Shown here: piece after piece, positions 29,826 to 41,357 of the stretch
Numbering within the stretch: the first letter of the stretch is position 1
How the letters are laid out: each line of letters begins with the position of its first letter
DNA from: Pseudomonas sp.
GTDB lineage: Bacteria; Pseudomonadota; Gammaproteobacteria; Pseudomonadales; Pseudomonadaceae
DNA: 64,000 bases
Direction: 5' to 3'
Assembly (NCBI RefSeq): GCF_030698175.1
Contig: NZ_JAUYNT010000039.1
Location: forward strand, 29,647 to 93,646
Notes under the pieces: model-generated
Seen by the model: the letters and a program-made list of their open reading frames with translations, nothing else
The model's database searches: none
What the model was told of the DNA's origin: nothing
Made by a program: the position numbers and the translations under genes

Positions 29826-30090
29826 GGTTCTGTTGACGCAAGCGCGCATGCCGCGACGGAGGCTGTCTTGTCGCAGGGCAAGACGCGAGGAGCGTGGTTT
29901 GGTCATTCCAAACGAGCGACGAGTAACGCCGCCCTGCGACAAGACAGCACCGTCCCTTCGGGTTGCGCGTCAAAGCCCGCCATGCGGTGTTGCAGGACTT
30001 GACAAGGGAATGACCATTGCCAGCGTCCTGCGCCTAGCCTGGCGGGCTTTGACGCGGCAACGCGGCGCGCTCGCTTGCGGCAACAGAACC
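29826..30090. repeat. Composite cloverleaf-like inverted-repeat element (closing stem plus two long hairpins)
   Basis: Outer stem 29826-29844/30072-30090 (18/19), hairpin A 29863-29879/29931-29947 (17/17), hairpin B 29967-29982/30040-30055 (16/16). Confidence 0.8.
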
Positions 30091-30238
30091 CACGCTTCGC
30101 TATCGCGATAACGGGTAGAATCGATCAATCGACCACGCAGTGGCGGCGCGACATGGCGCCGCGCTTAGCCTAATCCGCGTTGGCCTCGCCCGCCGATCAT
30201 GGCAGGATGTCGCCGTTCTGCACCGAGACCCGCCCATC

Positions 30239-31741
30239 ATGTTGCCAACCGCTGCCAAGCATTTCCCGATGATCGCCGCCATTGACCTTGGCTCGAATAG
30301 CTTTCACATGGTCCTGGCCAAGGCCGATCATGGTGAAATTCGTATCCTCGAACGGCTTGGCGAAAAAGTTCAGCTGGCCGCCGGACTCGACGATCAGCGC
30401 CTGCTCAGTGAAGAAGCGATCCAGCGCGGGCTCGACTGCCTGCGCCGCTTTGCTCAGCTGATTACCGGTTTGCCGGAAGGCGCGGTGCGGATTGTCGGTA
30501 CCAACGCCCTGCGGGAAGCGCGCAACTGTGCCGAGTTTATCCGCCGCGCGGAAGAAATCCTCGGCCATCCGGTGGAGGTAATTTCCGGCCGTGAAGAGGC
30601 CCGCCTGATTTACCTCGGCGTCTCCCACAGCAGCGCCGACACCCCGGGCAAACGCCTGGTGGTGGACATCGGCGGTGGCAGCACCGAATTTATCATTGGC
30701 CAGCGCTTCGAGCCCTTGCTGCGGGAAAGCCTGCAAATGGGCTGCGTAAGTTTTACCCAGCGCTATTTTCGCGACGGCAAAATCACCGCCGCCCGCTATG
30801 CCCAGGCCTATACCGCAGCGCGCCTAGAGCTGATGGGTATCGAATACGCCCTGCACCGTCTGGGCTGGCAAGAAGCCCTCGGCGCCTCGGGCACCATTCG
30901 CTCGATTGGCCTGGTGATCAAGGCCGCCGGGCATGGCAATGGTGAGGTCAACGCCGAAGGCTTGGCCTGGCTCAAGCGCAAAGTGCTCAAGCTCGGCGAC
31001 GTCGACAAGCTCGAACTGGATGGTATCAAACCGGATCGGCGCGGCGTGTTCCCGGCCGGCTTGGCGATTATGGAAGCCATCTTCGATGCCATGAAGCTCG
31101 CCAGCATGAACCACTCCGAAGGCGCCCTGCGTGAAGGCGTGCTCTACGACCTGCTGGGCCGGCATGTGCATGAAGATGTGCGCGAGCGCACCCTGGGCGC
31201 GTTGATGGAGCGCTACCACGTCGACCTCGAGCAGGCCGCACGGGTTGAAGCCAAGGCCCTCGGCGCCCTGGAAAAAGTCGCGCCGATCTGGCAGCTAACC
31301 GACGACTGGCAGCGCGAGCTGCTCAGCTGGGCCGCGCGAGTGCATGAGCTGGGCCTGGATATTGCGCACTACCAGTACCACAAGCACGGCGCCTACCTGA
31401 TCGAGCACTCCGATCTGGCTGGCTTTTCGCGGCTCGACCAGCAAATGCTGGCGCTGCTGGTGCGCGGCCACCGACGCAATATCCCCCGCGACAAACTCAG
31501 CGACTTTGGCGATCACAGCCAAACACTGCTGCGCCTCTGCGTGCTGCTGCGTTTTGCGATTTTGTTCCACCATATCCGCGGTGGCCAGGAGATGCCCCAG
31601 GTCGAGTTGATTGCCGGGCCGCAGAGCCTGGATGTGCAATTCCCCGACGGCTGGCTGCAGGCCAACCCGTTGACCCAAGCCGACTTCGCCCAAGAAGCCG
31701 AGTGGCTGAGCCGCACCGGCTTCAACCTGCGGGTACGCTAG
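30239..31741 (+). CDS. ppx: Exopolyphosphatase
   Basis: [52 protein letters not shown]; divergent from trxA, convergent with ppk. Confidence 0.95.
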   Translation: MLPTAAKHFPMIAAIDLGSNSFHMVLAKADHGEIRILERLGEKVQLAAGLDDQRLLSEEAIQRGLDCLRRFAQLITGLPEGAVRIVGTNALREARNCAEFIRRAEEILGHPVEVISGREEARLIYLGVSHSSADTPGKRLVVDIGGGSTEFIIGQRFEPLLRESLQMGCVSFTQRYFRDGKITAARYAQAYTAARLELMGIEYALHRLGWQEALGASGTIRSIGLVIKAAGHGNGEVNAEGLAWLKRKVLKLGDVDKLELDGIKPDRRGVFPAGLAIMEAIFDAMKLASMNHSEGALREGVLYDLLGRHVHEDVRERTLGALMERYHVDLEQAARVEAKALGALEKVAPIWQLTDDWQRELLSWAARVHELGLDIAHYQYHKHGAYLIEHSDLAGFSRLDQQMLALLVRGHRRNIPRDKLSDFGDHSQTLLRLCVLLRFAILFHHIRGGQEMPQVELIAGPQSLDVQFPDGWLQANPLTQADFAQEAEWLSRTGFNLRVR

Positions 31742-31899
31742 CCGCAGGCCGGCATGGCGCAATCTGCGAGCCGATAAAAAGGCGCTGCCCCAATTATGCG
31801 TTGCAAAGCGCAAGTCCTGTAGCCTCTGTTTTTTGATCCAGATGGATATGGGAAAAAGAATGGCTGCCCTGCAGGATTGTCAGCGTACTCACGCTTGCT

Positions 31900-31986
31900 T
31901 CGCGGATAAATCCGCTCCTACACAAACCCGGCTCCGGCAACAGCTCCATCGGCTGACCAGCCCTGTAGGAGCGGATTTATCCGCGA
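31900..31986. repeat. REPIN (two inverted Pseudomonas REP sequences)
   Basis: TCGCGGATAAATCCGCTCCTACA (31900-31922) and its exact reverse complement TGTAGGAGCGGATTTATCCGCGA (31964-31986). Confidence 0.9.
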
Positions 31987-32072
31987 TTGGCCGGTGCAGA
32001 CAGCACAAGCATCGAGACTGATTCCCTCTCTCGAAAGGTTACGTTCTTTACAACACGTAACTGGTACAGGGC

Positions 32073-32120
32073 TAATAAAAAACGCCCCGTCAGCTGAGCT
32101 GTACGGGGCGTTTTTTATTA
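32073..32120. terminator. Bidirectional Rho-independent terminator between ppx and ppk
   Basis: TAATAAAAAACGCCCCGT...ACGGGGCGTTTTTTATTA, perfect 18-bp inverted repeat with A and T tracts. Confidence 0.93.
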
Positions 32121-32139
32121 GCCGCTAAAACCGCGCCTG

Positions 32140-34338
32140 CTAGCGCACGGGCGGCGGACTGGTGAGTTTTTCCAACAGCATGGTCTGGGCATTACGCGCG
32201 TGCTGATTGCCGCTCGGGCTGCTGCGTACATAACGGCCATCGGACTGCAGCAGCCAGCTCTGGGTGTTATCGCTTAGGTAGGCCTCAAGTTCCTTTTTCA
32301 CCCGCAACAGCAAGCGTTTGCCCTCAATCGGGAAGCAGGTCTCGACGCGCTTGTCGAGGTTGCGTTCCATCAGGTCGGCACTGGACAGGTACAACTGCTC
32401 ATCGCCACCGTTGTAGAAGTAGTAGATGCGGCTGTGCTCCAGGAAGCGACCGATAATCGAACGCACATGGATGTTATGCGACACCCCCGGCACACCCGGC
32501 CGCAGGCAGCACATGCCGCGCACCACCATGTCGATCTTCACGCCGCACTGACTGGCCTTGTACAGGGCGCGGATGATCTTCGGGTCGGTCACCGAGTTGA
32601 CCTTGAACATGATGTGCGCAGGCTTGCCTTCGCTGGCCTGCAGGGTTTCGCGGGCAATCATGTCGAGAATGCCCTTCTTCAGGGTGAAGGGTGCGTGCAG
32701 CAACTTCTTCATGCGCAGGGTTTTACCCATGCCGATCAGCTGGCTGAACAGCTTGGAAACGTCTTCGCAAAGCGCTTCATCGGAGGTCAGCAGGCTGTAG
32801 TCGGTGTACAGCTTGGCGTTGCCGGCGTGGTAGTTGCCGGTGCCCATATGCGCGTAACGAACGATCTCGCCATTTTCGCGGCGTAAAATCAGCATCATCT
32901 TGGCGTGGGTTTTAAACCCCACCACGCCGTAAATCACCACCGCGCCGGCCGCCTGTAAACGGCTGGCCAGCAGCAGGTTGGACTCTTCATCGAAGCGCGC
33001 GCGCAGCTCGATAACCGCCGTCACTTCCTTGCCGTTACGCGCGGCGTCCACCAGCGCATCGACGATCTCGGAGTTGGCCCCGGAGCGATACAAGGTCTGG
33101 CGCACCGCCAATACTTGCGGGTCTTTGGCGGCCTGGCGCAGCAAGTCGACCACCGGGGTGAAGGACTCAAAAGGGTGCAGCAGCAAGATGTCCTGCTTGC
33201 TGACCACGCTGAAGATGTTCTCGCTGTTTTGCAGCAGCTTGGGGATCACCGGGGTAAACGGCTTGCACTGCAATTCCGGGTGGCTGGCCAGCCCGGTGAT
33301 GCTAAACAGCCGCGTCAGATTGACCGGACCATTGACCCGGTACAGCTCGCTCTCGCTCAGGCTGAACTGCTTGAGCAGGTAATCGGCCAAGTGTTGCGGG
33401 CAGGTGTCGGCCACTTCCAAACGCACGGCGTCGCCATAACGGCGCGAGAACAACTCGCCGCGCAGGGCCCGCGCCAAGTCTTCGACGTCTTCGGTATCCA
33501 CCGCCAAATCGGCGTTGCGGGTCAGGCGGAACTGGTAGCAGCCCTTGACCTTCATGCCCTGAAACAAGTCATCGGCATGGGCGTGGATCATCGACGACAA
33601 GAACACGTAGTTGGCGCCAGGGCCGCCGATATCTTCCGGCACCTTGATGACCCGCGGCAATAACCGCGGCGCCGGGATGATGGCCAAGCCCGAGTCGCGA
33701 CCAAAGGCATCGACGCCTTCCAGTTCGACGATAAAGTTCAGGCTCTTGTTCACCAACAAGGGGAATGGATGGGTTGGATCCAGGCCAATCGGGGTGATGA
33801 TCGGCGCGATCTCATCGCGGAAATAACGCCGCACCCAGGCTTTGAGCTTCGGTGTCCAGTGCCGGCGGCGGATAAAACGCACATGGTGTTTTTCCAGCGC
33901 CGGCAACAACGCGTCGTTGAGGATCGCGTATTGACGTTCGACCTGCTCGTGCACCAGCTCGGCAATCCGCGCCAACACTTGATGCGGCTGCAGGCCATCG
34001 GCACCGGCGGTCTCGCGGGCGAAGGTGATTTGCTTCTTCAGCCCGGCGACGCGAATCTCGAAGAACTCATCGAGGTTGCTGGAGAAGATCAGCAGAAACT
34101 TCAGTCGCTCCAGCAGCGGATAGGACTCATCCAGCGCCTGCTCAAGCACGCGAATATTAAACTTCAGCTGCGACAGCTCGCGGTGAATATACAAGCTGCT
34201 GTCATCCAGCCCCGGCACCACATACACCGCCGGCGTAGGCGCGGCGACCGGCTCAACTGCCACCAGTGTCTCCAGCACTTCAGCCACCACGGGCGGCTCT
34301 GCGGGCACGGGGTTGTCGCTGAGTCCTTCGGTATTCAT
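32140..34338 (-). CDS. ppk: Polyphosphate kinase
   Basis: [54 protein letters not shown]; 732 aa; next to ppx. Confidence 0.97.
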   Translation of the reverse strand: MNTEGLSDNPVPAEPPVVAEVLETLVAVEPVAAPTPAVYVVPGLDDSSLYIHRELSQLKFNIRVLEQALDESYPLLERLKFLLIFSSNLDEFFEIRVAGLKKQITFARETAGADGLQPHQVLARIAELVHEQVERQYAILNDALLPALEKHHVRFIRRRHWTPKLKAWVRRYFRDEIAPIITPIGLDPTHPFPLLVNKSLNFIVELEGVDAFGRDSGLAIIPAPRLLPRVIKVPEDIGGPGANYVFLSSMIHAHADDLFQGMKVKGCYQFRLTRNADLAVDTEDVEDLARALRGELFSRRYGDAVRLEVADTCPQHLADYLLKQFSLSESELYRVNGPVNLTRLFSITGLASHPELQCKPFTPVIPKLLQNSENIFSVVSKQDILLLHPFESFTPVVDLLRQAAKDPQVLAVRQTLYRSGANSEIVDALVDAARNGKEVTAVIELRARFDEESNLLLASRLQAAGAVVIYGVVGFKTHAKMMLILRRENGEIVRYAHMGTGNYHAGNAKLYTDYSLLTSDEALCEDVSKLFSQLIGMGKTLRMKKLLHAPFTLKKGILDMIARETLQASEGKPAHIMFKVNSVTDPKIIRALYKASQCGVKIDMVVRGMCCLRPGVPGVSHNIHVRSIIGRFLEHSRIYYFYNGGDEQLYLSSADLMERNLDKRVETCFPIEGKRLLLRVKKELEAYLSDNTQSWLLQSDGRYVRSSPSGNQHARNAQTMLLEKLTSPPPVR

Positions 34339-34356
34339 TTGCTCGTCCTAGGGGGC

Positions 34357-35379
<1,023 letters not shown>

Positions 35380-35589
35380 CTAAGCCCGCGCAGGCGAGCG
35401 AGTGTGACAGTTATAAGCGGACATTATGACTAAAGCATGACGACTGCTGCAAAGCTGCGGCGACGCGTCGCATTTAGCCCAGGCTAAGCACTAAAGACAT
35501 TGTCCGCAGCGGCGTCCACGGCTACCAGCGCTTTCCCACAACGACTGGAAGGGTTAGGCTGCCGACTCTTTTCCGTACGCGTCGCCATT

Positions 35590-36147
35590 ATGCTCGAACA
35601 ATTTTTACAGGATTTCGGCTATTTCGCCCTGTTTCTCGGAACTTTCTTCGAGGGCGAAACTATTTTGGTGCTGGCCGGATTTCTTGCCGCGCGCGAGTAC
35701 ATGAACATCTATACGGTGATTATCACGGCGTTTTTCGGCAGCTATGCCGGCGATCAGCTCTGGTATTACCTGGGCCGGCATAAAGGCCGCCAACTGCTGG
35801 CACGCAAACCTAACTGGCAAGCCATGGGCGACCGCGCGTTGCGGCTGATTAGCCGTCACCCAGATTTATGGGTGCTGAGTTTTCGCTTCTTCTACGGTTT
35901 GCGCACCGTGATGCCGGTGGCCATCGGCTTGTCCGGCTACCCGCCGCTACGCTACCTGATCTTGAATGGCATAGGCGCGATCGTCTGGGCGGTGGCCTTG
36001 GGCAGCGCCGCCTTCCATTTCGGCGCAGCCATGGAAAGCCTGCTCGGCGACATCAAGCGCTATGAGTTCTGGGTGCTCGGCGGACTGATTTTAGTCGGCT
36101 TCATCCTCTGGCTACGACGCCGCCTCAAGAAAGCCCAAGCCGTCTAA
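35590..36147 (+). CDS. DedA family membrane protein
   Basis: MLEQFLQDFGYFALFLGTFFEGETILVLAGFLAAREYMNIYTVIITAFFGSYAGDQLWYYLGRHKGRQLL. Confidence 0.93.
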   Translation: MLEQFLQDFGYFALFLGTFFEGETILVLAGFLAAREYMNIYTVIITAFFGSYAGDQLWYYLGRHKGRQLLARKPNWQAMGDRALRLISRHPDLWVLSFRFFYGLRTVMPVAIGLSGYPPLRYLILNGIGAIVWAVALGSAAFHFGAAMESLLGDIKRYEFWVLGGLILVGFILWLRRRLKKAQAV

Positions 36148-37374
36148 GCGGCGTTTAAACAGCCCCCGCAGGCGCCACAACCACAGCGCACTGCCCAGGC
36201 TGTAAACGCCGACCAGCGCCCAGCTGGCAGCAGCCAAGGGCAAGAGTTCGGCCTGCTGCAGCCAGTACAGCAACGGCACATTCAGCAGCAAGCGCAACGC
36301 CTCCAGCCACAACGCCGCCGGGCGACTCTCCAGCCACTGGCCAAAGCCATACAAACTAAACGCCACCCAGCACCAAGCGGCTAACAGCAGCGCGGGCGTG
36401 AGGCTGGCACTGATCGCCAGCAAATAGCTGCCGGCCAGCAGGCACAACGCAAATTGCAGCCCGACATAGCATTTTTGCCCAGTGGCCAACGGCACTTCGT
36501 ATTTCACAAACTGGCTGAGTTCGGGCTTGCTCAAGGGGTACTTGGCGGCCACATCCGCCGGCCGCCAACCAGTGGGCATAAACCAGATGCGCAGCTTGTC
36601 CGAGATCGCCTCAGCGCGCGCCGCGTCGTGCCACAGCTGGGCATAAAACTGCAGATTGGCCCACAGCGGATTCCAGCTGGCCAGCGGCGTGGTCACCCCG
36701 AAAACCACCGGCTGCTCGTCCAACTCCTCTTGAAAGGTGCCAAACAACCGATCCCACAGAATAAACACGCCGCCGTAATTGCGGTCCATATACACCGCGT
36801 TTTGCGCATGGTGGGCACGGTGGTTGGAGGGGGTCACAAACACCCATTCAAACCAGCCAAGCTTGGGGATATGCCGGGTGTGCACCCAAAACTGATAGAG
36901 CAAATTCAACGCCGCCACGCTCAAAAACACCAGCGGCGGCACGCCCAACAGAGCCATCGGCAGGTAGAAGATCCAGCCGAAGATAAACCCGCTGCTGCTC
37001 TGGCGCAGGGCCGTCGACAGGTTGTAATCCTCACTCTGGTGATGCACCGAGTGTGCGGCCCAGAGCACATTGCGCTCATGCCCTAAGCGGTGGTTCCAGT
37101 AGTAGCAAAAGTCATACAGCACAAAGGCCAGCAGCCAGACCCACAGCGGCTCAGCCGACATTTCAAACAGCGCCAGATGCTCCCAGGCCAAGGCATAGGT
37201 CAGCAGCCCGAGGCCCTTGGTCAGCAGCCCGCTGATCTGCGACAGCACACCGGCGCTGAGGCTGTTGATCGCATCCGCCAGCCGATAAGTGCTGAGCCCA
37301 CGCCAGCGATCAACCAGTAGTTCCAGGCCGATCAGCAGAAAGAAAAACGGAATCGCGTATAACACGTAGTTCAT
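36112..37374 (-). CDS. Sterol desaturase / fatty acid hydroxylase superfamily protein
   Basis: Histidine clusters NHRLGHERNVLWAAHSVHHQSEDYN and NHRAHHAQN; multi-TM; 3' end overlaps the DedA gene by 36 bp. Confidence 0.92.
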   Translation of the reverse strand: MNYVLYAIPFFFLLIGLELLVDRWRGLSTYRLADAINSLSAGVLSQISGLLTKGLGLLTYALAWEHLALFEMSAEPLWVWLLAFVLYDFCYYWNHRLGHERNVLWAAHSVHHQSEDYNLSTALRQSSSGFIFGWIFYLPMALLGVPPLVFLSVAALNLLYQFWVHTRHIPKLGWFEWVFVTPSNHRAHHAQNAVYMDRNYGGVFILWDRLFGTFQEELDEQPVVFGVTTPLASWNPLWANLQFYAQLWHDAARAEAISDKLRIWFMPTGWRPADVAAKYPLSKPELSQFVKYEVPLATGQKCYVGLQFALCLLAGSYLLAISASLTPALLLAAWCWVAFSLYGFGQWLESRPAALWLEALRLLLNVPLLYWLQQAELLPLAAASWALVGVYSLGSALWLWRLRGLFKRRLDGLGFLEAAS

Positions 37375-37641
37375 GAGTCACCCATGGCATGGCCGCAACT
37401 ACCCGGCTAGGTTGGCCAGTTGAGTTGGCCGGCTTAAGCCTAGCCCAGCAGCGCAGCGCAACCGCGACGGCAAGTGACAAAGCAAGCGGCATTTGGCGAC
37501 AGCCGCCGGCAACCAACAGCGACCGGCGCCAGCAAAGTGCGGGCTATTGCGCCAACGGTCCCGCCAGTTACGCCGCCGCACTGGCTAAATCGCTGTTACT
37601 GCGCCAGCCTAGCGCTTCTGACTCTCTCGCCTAGGTTCGCC

Positions 37642-38112
37642 ATGACTACCGCTCCGTTCGAACTCACCGCCGACCTGCACGACGCACTGCAGGGTTTCCT
37701 CAAGCGGATTCCGTTCAATCAGGTGCTGGGCATTGAGCTGGGCGAAATGAGCACGCAAAAGGTGCTGATGTACCTGCCGATGAAGCCCGAGTTAATCGGC
37801 AACTTCCTGCACGGCATCTTGCACGGCGGGGTGATTTCATCGCTGCTGGATGTGGCGGGCGGCGCCATGGCGCTGATCGGCGCCTTCGAGCGGCATCAGC
37901 ATTTGTCCGGCGCCGAGCGCCTGAGCAAACTGTCGAAGCTCGGCACCATCGACCTGCGCGTCGACTACCTGCGCCCCGGCCGCGGCCAACGCTTTACCGC
38001 CCAGGCGGTGCTGCTGCGCTCGGGCAACAAGGTGGCGGTGGTACGCACCGAGCTGCACTCGGACGATGGCACCTTGGTGGCGGTTGGTACCGGCACTTAT
38101 CTGTGCGGTTAA
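37642..38112 (+). CDS. PaaI-type thioesterase family protein
   Basis: MTTAPFELTADLHDALQGFLKRIPFNQVLGIELGEMSTQKVLMYLPMKPELIGNFLHGILHGGVISSLLDVAGG. Confidence 0.9.
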   Translation: MTTAPFELTADLHDALQGFLKRIPFNQVLGIELGEMSTQKVLMYLPMKPELIGNFLHGILHGGVISSLLDVAGGAMALIGAFERHQHLSGAERLSKLSKLGTIDLRVDYLRPGRGQRFTAQAVLLRSGNKVAVVRTELHSDDGTLVAVGTGTYLCG

Positions 38113-38156
38113 GGATGGAAAAGTGGGGAGTGGGGAGTGGAAAATCGCCCGTGACC

Positions 38157-38181
38157 GTAGCCCGGATGTAATCTGGGCTAC
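38157..38181. repeat. GTAGCCCGGAT...ATCTGGGCTAC short hairpin repeat overlapping the UPF0178 gene stop codon
   Basis: GTAGCCCGGATGTAATCTGGGCTAC imperfect palindrome. Confidence 0.55.
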
Positions 38182-38630
38182 GCGCGCATCAAGCGGGTAA
38201 GAATACGGTCTAGGGCATTGGCGAAGGCTTGCTTGTCGCGCTCGCCATAGGCGCCCTGACCGCCGCTCATCTGCCCCTGCTCGCGCAGTTCGGTGAACAG
38301 ATTACGCACCGCCAGGCGCTCGCCCATATTGCCTGAGTCGAACTCCTTGCCACGCGGATCGAGGGCCGCCACGCCTTTTTTGATCAGGCGGTCGGCCAGC
38401 GGAATATCGCTGCAAATCACCAGCTCACCGGGCACCGCATGCTCGACCAGATAATCATCGGCGGCATCCGGGCCGCTGGGCACCACGATCAATTTAACGC
38501 AGGCAAAGGCCGGCTTGATCTGCGCCTGACCCGCCACCAGCACCACCTCAAACTGGCGCTTGAGGGCGAACTTGACCAGCTGATCCTTGGCCGCCTTAGG
38601 GCAGGCGTCGGCATCAATCCAGACCCGCAT
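38178..38630 (-). CDS. UPF0178 (YaiI/YqxD) family protein
   Basis: MRVWIDADACPKAAKDQLVKFALKRQFEVVLVAGQAQIKPAFACVKLIVVPSGPDAADDYLV. Confidence 0.94.
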   Translation of the reverse strand: MRVWIDADACPKAAKDQLVKFALKRQFEVVLVAGQAQIKPAFACVKLIVVPSGPDAADDYLVEHAVPGELVICSDIPLADRLIKKGVAALDPRGKEFDSGNMGERLAVRNLFTELREQGQMSGGQGAYGERDKQAFANALDRILTRLMRA

Positions 38631-38656
38631 AGACCTCCCCTCACTCAGGTCCATCA

Positions 38657-40531
38657 TCAGGCTTTCTGCCGCAGCCAACTGCGCCCATAGAGCATGGCCA
38701 CACAGAGTAGCGCCAGTGACTGGGCGGCCAGCGACCAACCATCCGGATGAATCCCCAGCCAGTCGAACTCAAAAAACGCCACCGGATAGGCGCCGAAGAT
38801 CCCGACTTCCTGCAGGGCTTTCACCCCGTGCCCGGCATACACCACCGAGAGCACGCAGAGCAGCACCGCATTGACGCTGAAGAAGGTCGCCAAAGGCAAC
38901 TTGGCACTGCCACGCAAAATCACCCAGGCCAATAGCACCAACAACACCAGGGCCGTGCCGGCACCCGCCAGCACCATCGAATGACCGCTCGGCCCGGCTT
39001 GCAGCCAGAGGGTTTCATAAAACAGGATGACTTCGAACAGCTCGCGATAGACCGCAAAGAACGCCAGCGCGGCAAAACCGAAACGCCCACCGCCACTTTG
39101 TAGATGGCCGCGAATGCTCGTCTGCCAAGCCGCGGCGTGGCGGCGATCATGCATCCACACGCCGACCCAGAGCAGCACCACGCTGGCAAACAACGCCGTG
39201 CCACCTTCCAGCAGTTCCCGCTGGGCGCCGCTGACGCCAATCACATAGGCGGCCAGCGCCCAGGTCGCCAGCCCCGCCAGCAAGGCCAGACCCCAGCCAA
39301 CATGGACGCTGCGCAATGCGGTTTTCTGCCCGGTATTGCGTAAGAAAGCCAAAATAGCCGCCAGCACCAGAATCGCCTCGAGTCCCTCGCGCAGCAAGAT
39401 CATCAGGCTGGAGACGTAGCTCAAGGAACCACTCATGCTGTCGCCTTTGAGCAGCGCCGCACACTCGTCGAGTTTGCCCTTGGCGAGGTTCAGTTGCTGC
39501 TCCAATTGCGCCTGCGGCAAGCCGTCCCGCAGCCCTTGGCGATAGGCCATCAGGGCGACTTCGGTGGTTTTACGCAGCTCTGGATCGAGGTTATTCAGGC
39601 CGCTTTCAACCAGCTCAAAACCTTCCAGATAGGCGCCCACCGACAGGTCGTAAGCTTGCTCATGCTCGCCGCTGGCGTAAGCCGCCAGACTCTTGTCGAG
39701 GGTGAGTGCGGTGAACTCGATCAACTGCTGTGGGCCGCGCTGGGTCGGCGCTGGCTTGGCCCGCTGGGCGCGAAACGCGGCGGCCGCAGGCTCACCTTGA
39801 GCCGCCTGAATTTGCCCGGGAGTCTGCTCGACCAATTCGCCCAAGGTGAAACTGCTGCTGCCGGTCTGCGTCGGCTCCGCACTGAAACCGGCAATATAGC
39901 TGGCCAGATCCCAGCGCTGGCGCTCATCGAGCTGATCGCTATAGGAGGCCATGTCGGTGCCATCAATCCCCAGACTGAGGGTATTGAACAGGTCATAGAG
40001 ACTCAGGCTGTCGAGCCGCGCGACCACCTGCAGATTCGCCGGCGGCGGCTGCAAGCCAACGCCGGCCGGGCCATCACCGGCGCCGCTAACACCGTGACAG
40101 ACACTACAATTCTCGGCATACAACGATTGACCACGTTGCGGATCCGGGGTGATCGACGGCAACAGGCTAAGTTGGTAAATCGTGCGCAAGCGCTCGGCCA
40201 GCTGCCGGGCCTGCACAGAAACCAGCGCACCGTCGGCGCGCTGCTCAACCGCTTGGCGCAACTGCGCGACCCCGGTTTCCAGCTCGGCGCGCTGCGCGTG
40301 CGCCGGCAAGTCCAGCAGCAACCCCTGCAACACCCCGAGAAACTCCAGCTGCTCGCGGTACTCGCCGGCATCGATCACCTCGCCAGCGGCCACAGTCGCC
40401 GGGTAATCGGCACTGAGATAACCGAGCAAGTGCAAAGCCCGCGCCGATGGATCAGCGCTGCTGGCGTAAAGATTGAGGCAAAGCAGACTTAACAGCGGCA
40501 CAAGCAGCCAGGCAGCGAAACGAGGAGGCAT
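38657..40531 (-). CDS. FTR1-family iron permease with N-terminal cytochrome c domain
   Basis: CSVCH heme-binding motif (ENCSVCHGVSGAGDGP); FTR1 REGLE (REGLEAILVLAAILAFLR) and RELFE motifs; signal peptide MPPRFAAWLLVPLLSLLCLNLYASSA. Confidence 0.9.
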   Translation of the reverse strand: MPPRFAAWLLVPLLSLLCLNLYASSADPSARALHLLGYLSADYPATVAAGEVIDAGEYREQLEFLGVLQGLLLDLPAHAQRAELETGVAQLRQAVEQRADGALVSVQARQLAERLRTIYQLSLLPSITPDPQRGQSLYAENCSVCHGVSGAGDGPAGVGLQPPPANLQVVARLDSLSLYDLFNTLSLGIDGTDMASYSDQLDERQRWDLASYIAGFSAEPTQTGSSSFTLGELVEQTPGQIQAAQGEPAAAAFRAQRAKPAPTQRGPQQLIEFTALTLDKSLAAYASGEHEQAYDLSVGAYLEGFELVESGLNNLDPELRKTTEVALMAYRQGLRDGLPQAQLEQQLNLAKGKLDECAALLKGDSMSGSLSYVSSLMILLREGLEAILVLAAILAFLRNTGQKTALRSVHVGWGLALLAGLATWALAAYVIGVSGAQRELLEGGTALFASVVLLWVGVWMHDRRHAAAWQTSIRGHLQSGGGRFGFAALAFFAVYRELFEVILFYETLWLQAGPSGHSMVLAGAGTALVLLVLLAWVILRGSAKLPLATFFSVNAVLLCVLSVVYAGHGVKALQEVGIFGAYPVAFFEFDWLGIHPDGWSLAAQSLALLCVAMLYGRSWLRQKA

Positions 40532-40637
40532 GGGTAAAACCAAATGAGAATCGGATTGATTAATTGTCCGCTTCTCACCCCCACGACTCAAGGCAAACAC
40601 TTGTGACCAGATGTCACAGCAGCCGAATGCCCGCCAG

Positions 40638-41270
40638 CTAGCTCGTACCATGGTGAATAGTCGCCAACAGACCGGCAGCGACAACAAACATCAGAGCAAA
40701 GCTGCGGTTGAGCAGCTGCTGCTGCCGGGGTGAGCGCAAGACGTGCAAGACCTTAGCGGCCAGCCCGGTATAGCCGGCCATGACTATTAGGTCGACGCCG
40801 ATCATGGTCGCCGCCATGCTCAAGTACTGAGGCAACAACGGCGCCTGCGGCTGCAGAAACTGCGGCAGCACGGCGAGGATAAACACCACCGCCTTGGGGT
40901 TACTGGCATTCACCAGAAAGCCGCGCAGTATCAGGGTGAGCGGCCGACCCAATGGTCGCGGCGCCGACTGGTCGGCCAGATTACTGGGCAAGGCCCGCCA
41001 CTGCGCCAGCGCCAGCCAGAGCAAATAGATCACCCCAAACCACTTGATCAAACTGAAAGCCAGTGCCGAGGTCGCCAGCAGCGCGCCAACGCCGGCGGCG
41101 ACAATAGCAATCTGCAGCGCCAGGGCCAGCTGCAGACCGATGACATTCCAGTAGCCGCGATAGAAGCCGTACTGCAGCCCGCAGGACATCGAGGCAATAG
41201 CCCCCGCGCCCGGTGACAGGCTGATCACCCAACAGGCAACAAAGAAGGCAAGCCAGGTCTCGAAGGCCAT
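40638..41270 (-). CDS. LysE/RhtB family amino-acid exporter
   Basis: MAFETWLAFFVACWVISLSPGAGAIASMSCGLQYGFYRGYWNVIGLQLAL. Confidence 0.92.
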   Translation of the reverse strand: MAFETWLAFFVACWVISLSPGAGAIASMSCGLQYGFYRGYWNVIGLQLALALQIAIVAAGVGALLATSALAFSLIKWFGVIYLLWLALAQWRALPSNLADQSAPRPLGRPLTLILRGFLVNASNPKAVVFILAVLPQFLQPQAPLLPQYLSMAATMIGVDLIVMAGYTGLAAKVLHVLRSPRQQQLLNRSFALMFVVAAGLLATIHHGTS

Positions 41271-41357
41271 AAATGCACTCGCTGAAAAAACCAAGGGCAG
41301 GCTTGGCAGCCTACCCTATGGAATGAAACTGACCCAGTCGCCCGGACAGTTACAGCC

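Noticed and set aside
40537-40565. Fur box upstream of the FTR1 gene (AAATGAGAATCGGATTGATT)
   Set aside because: Only one half resembles a Fur site and palindromic symmetry is poor.
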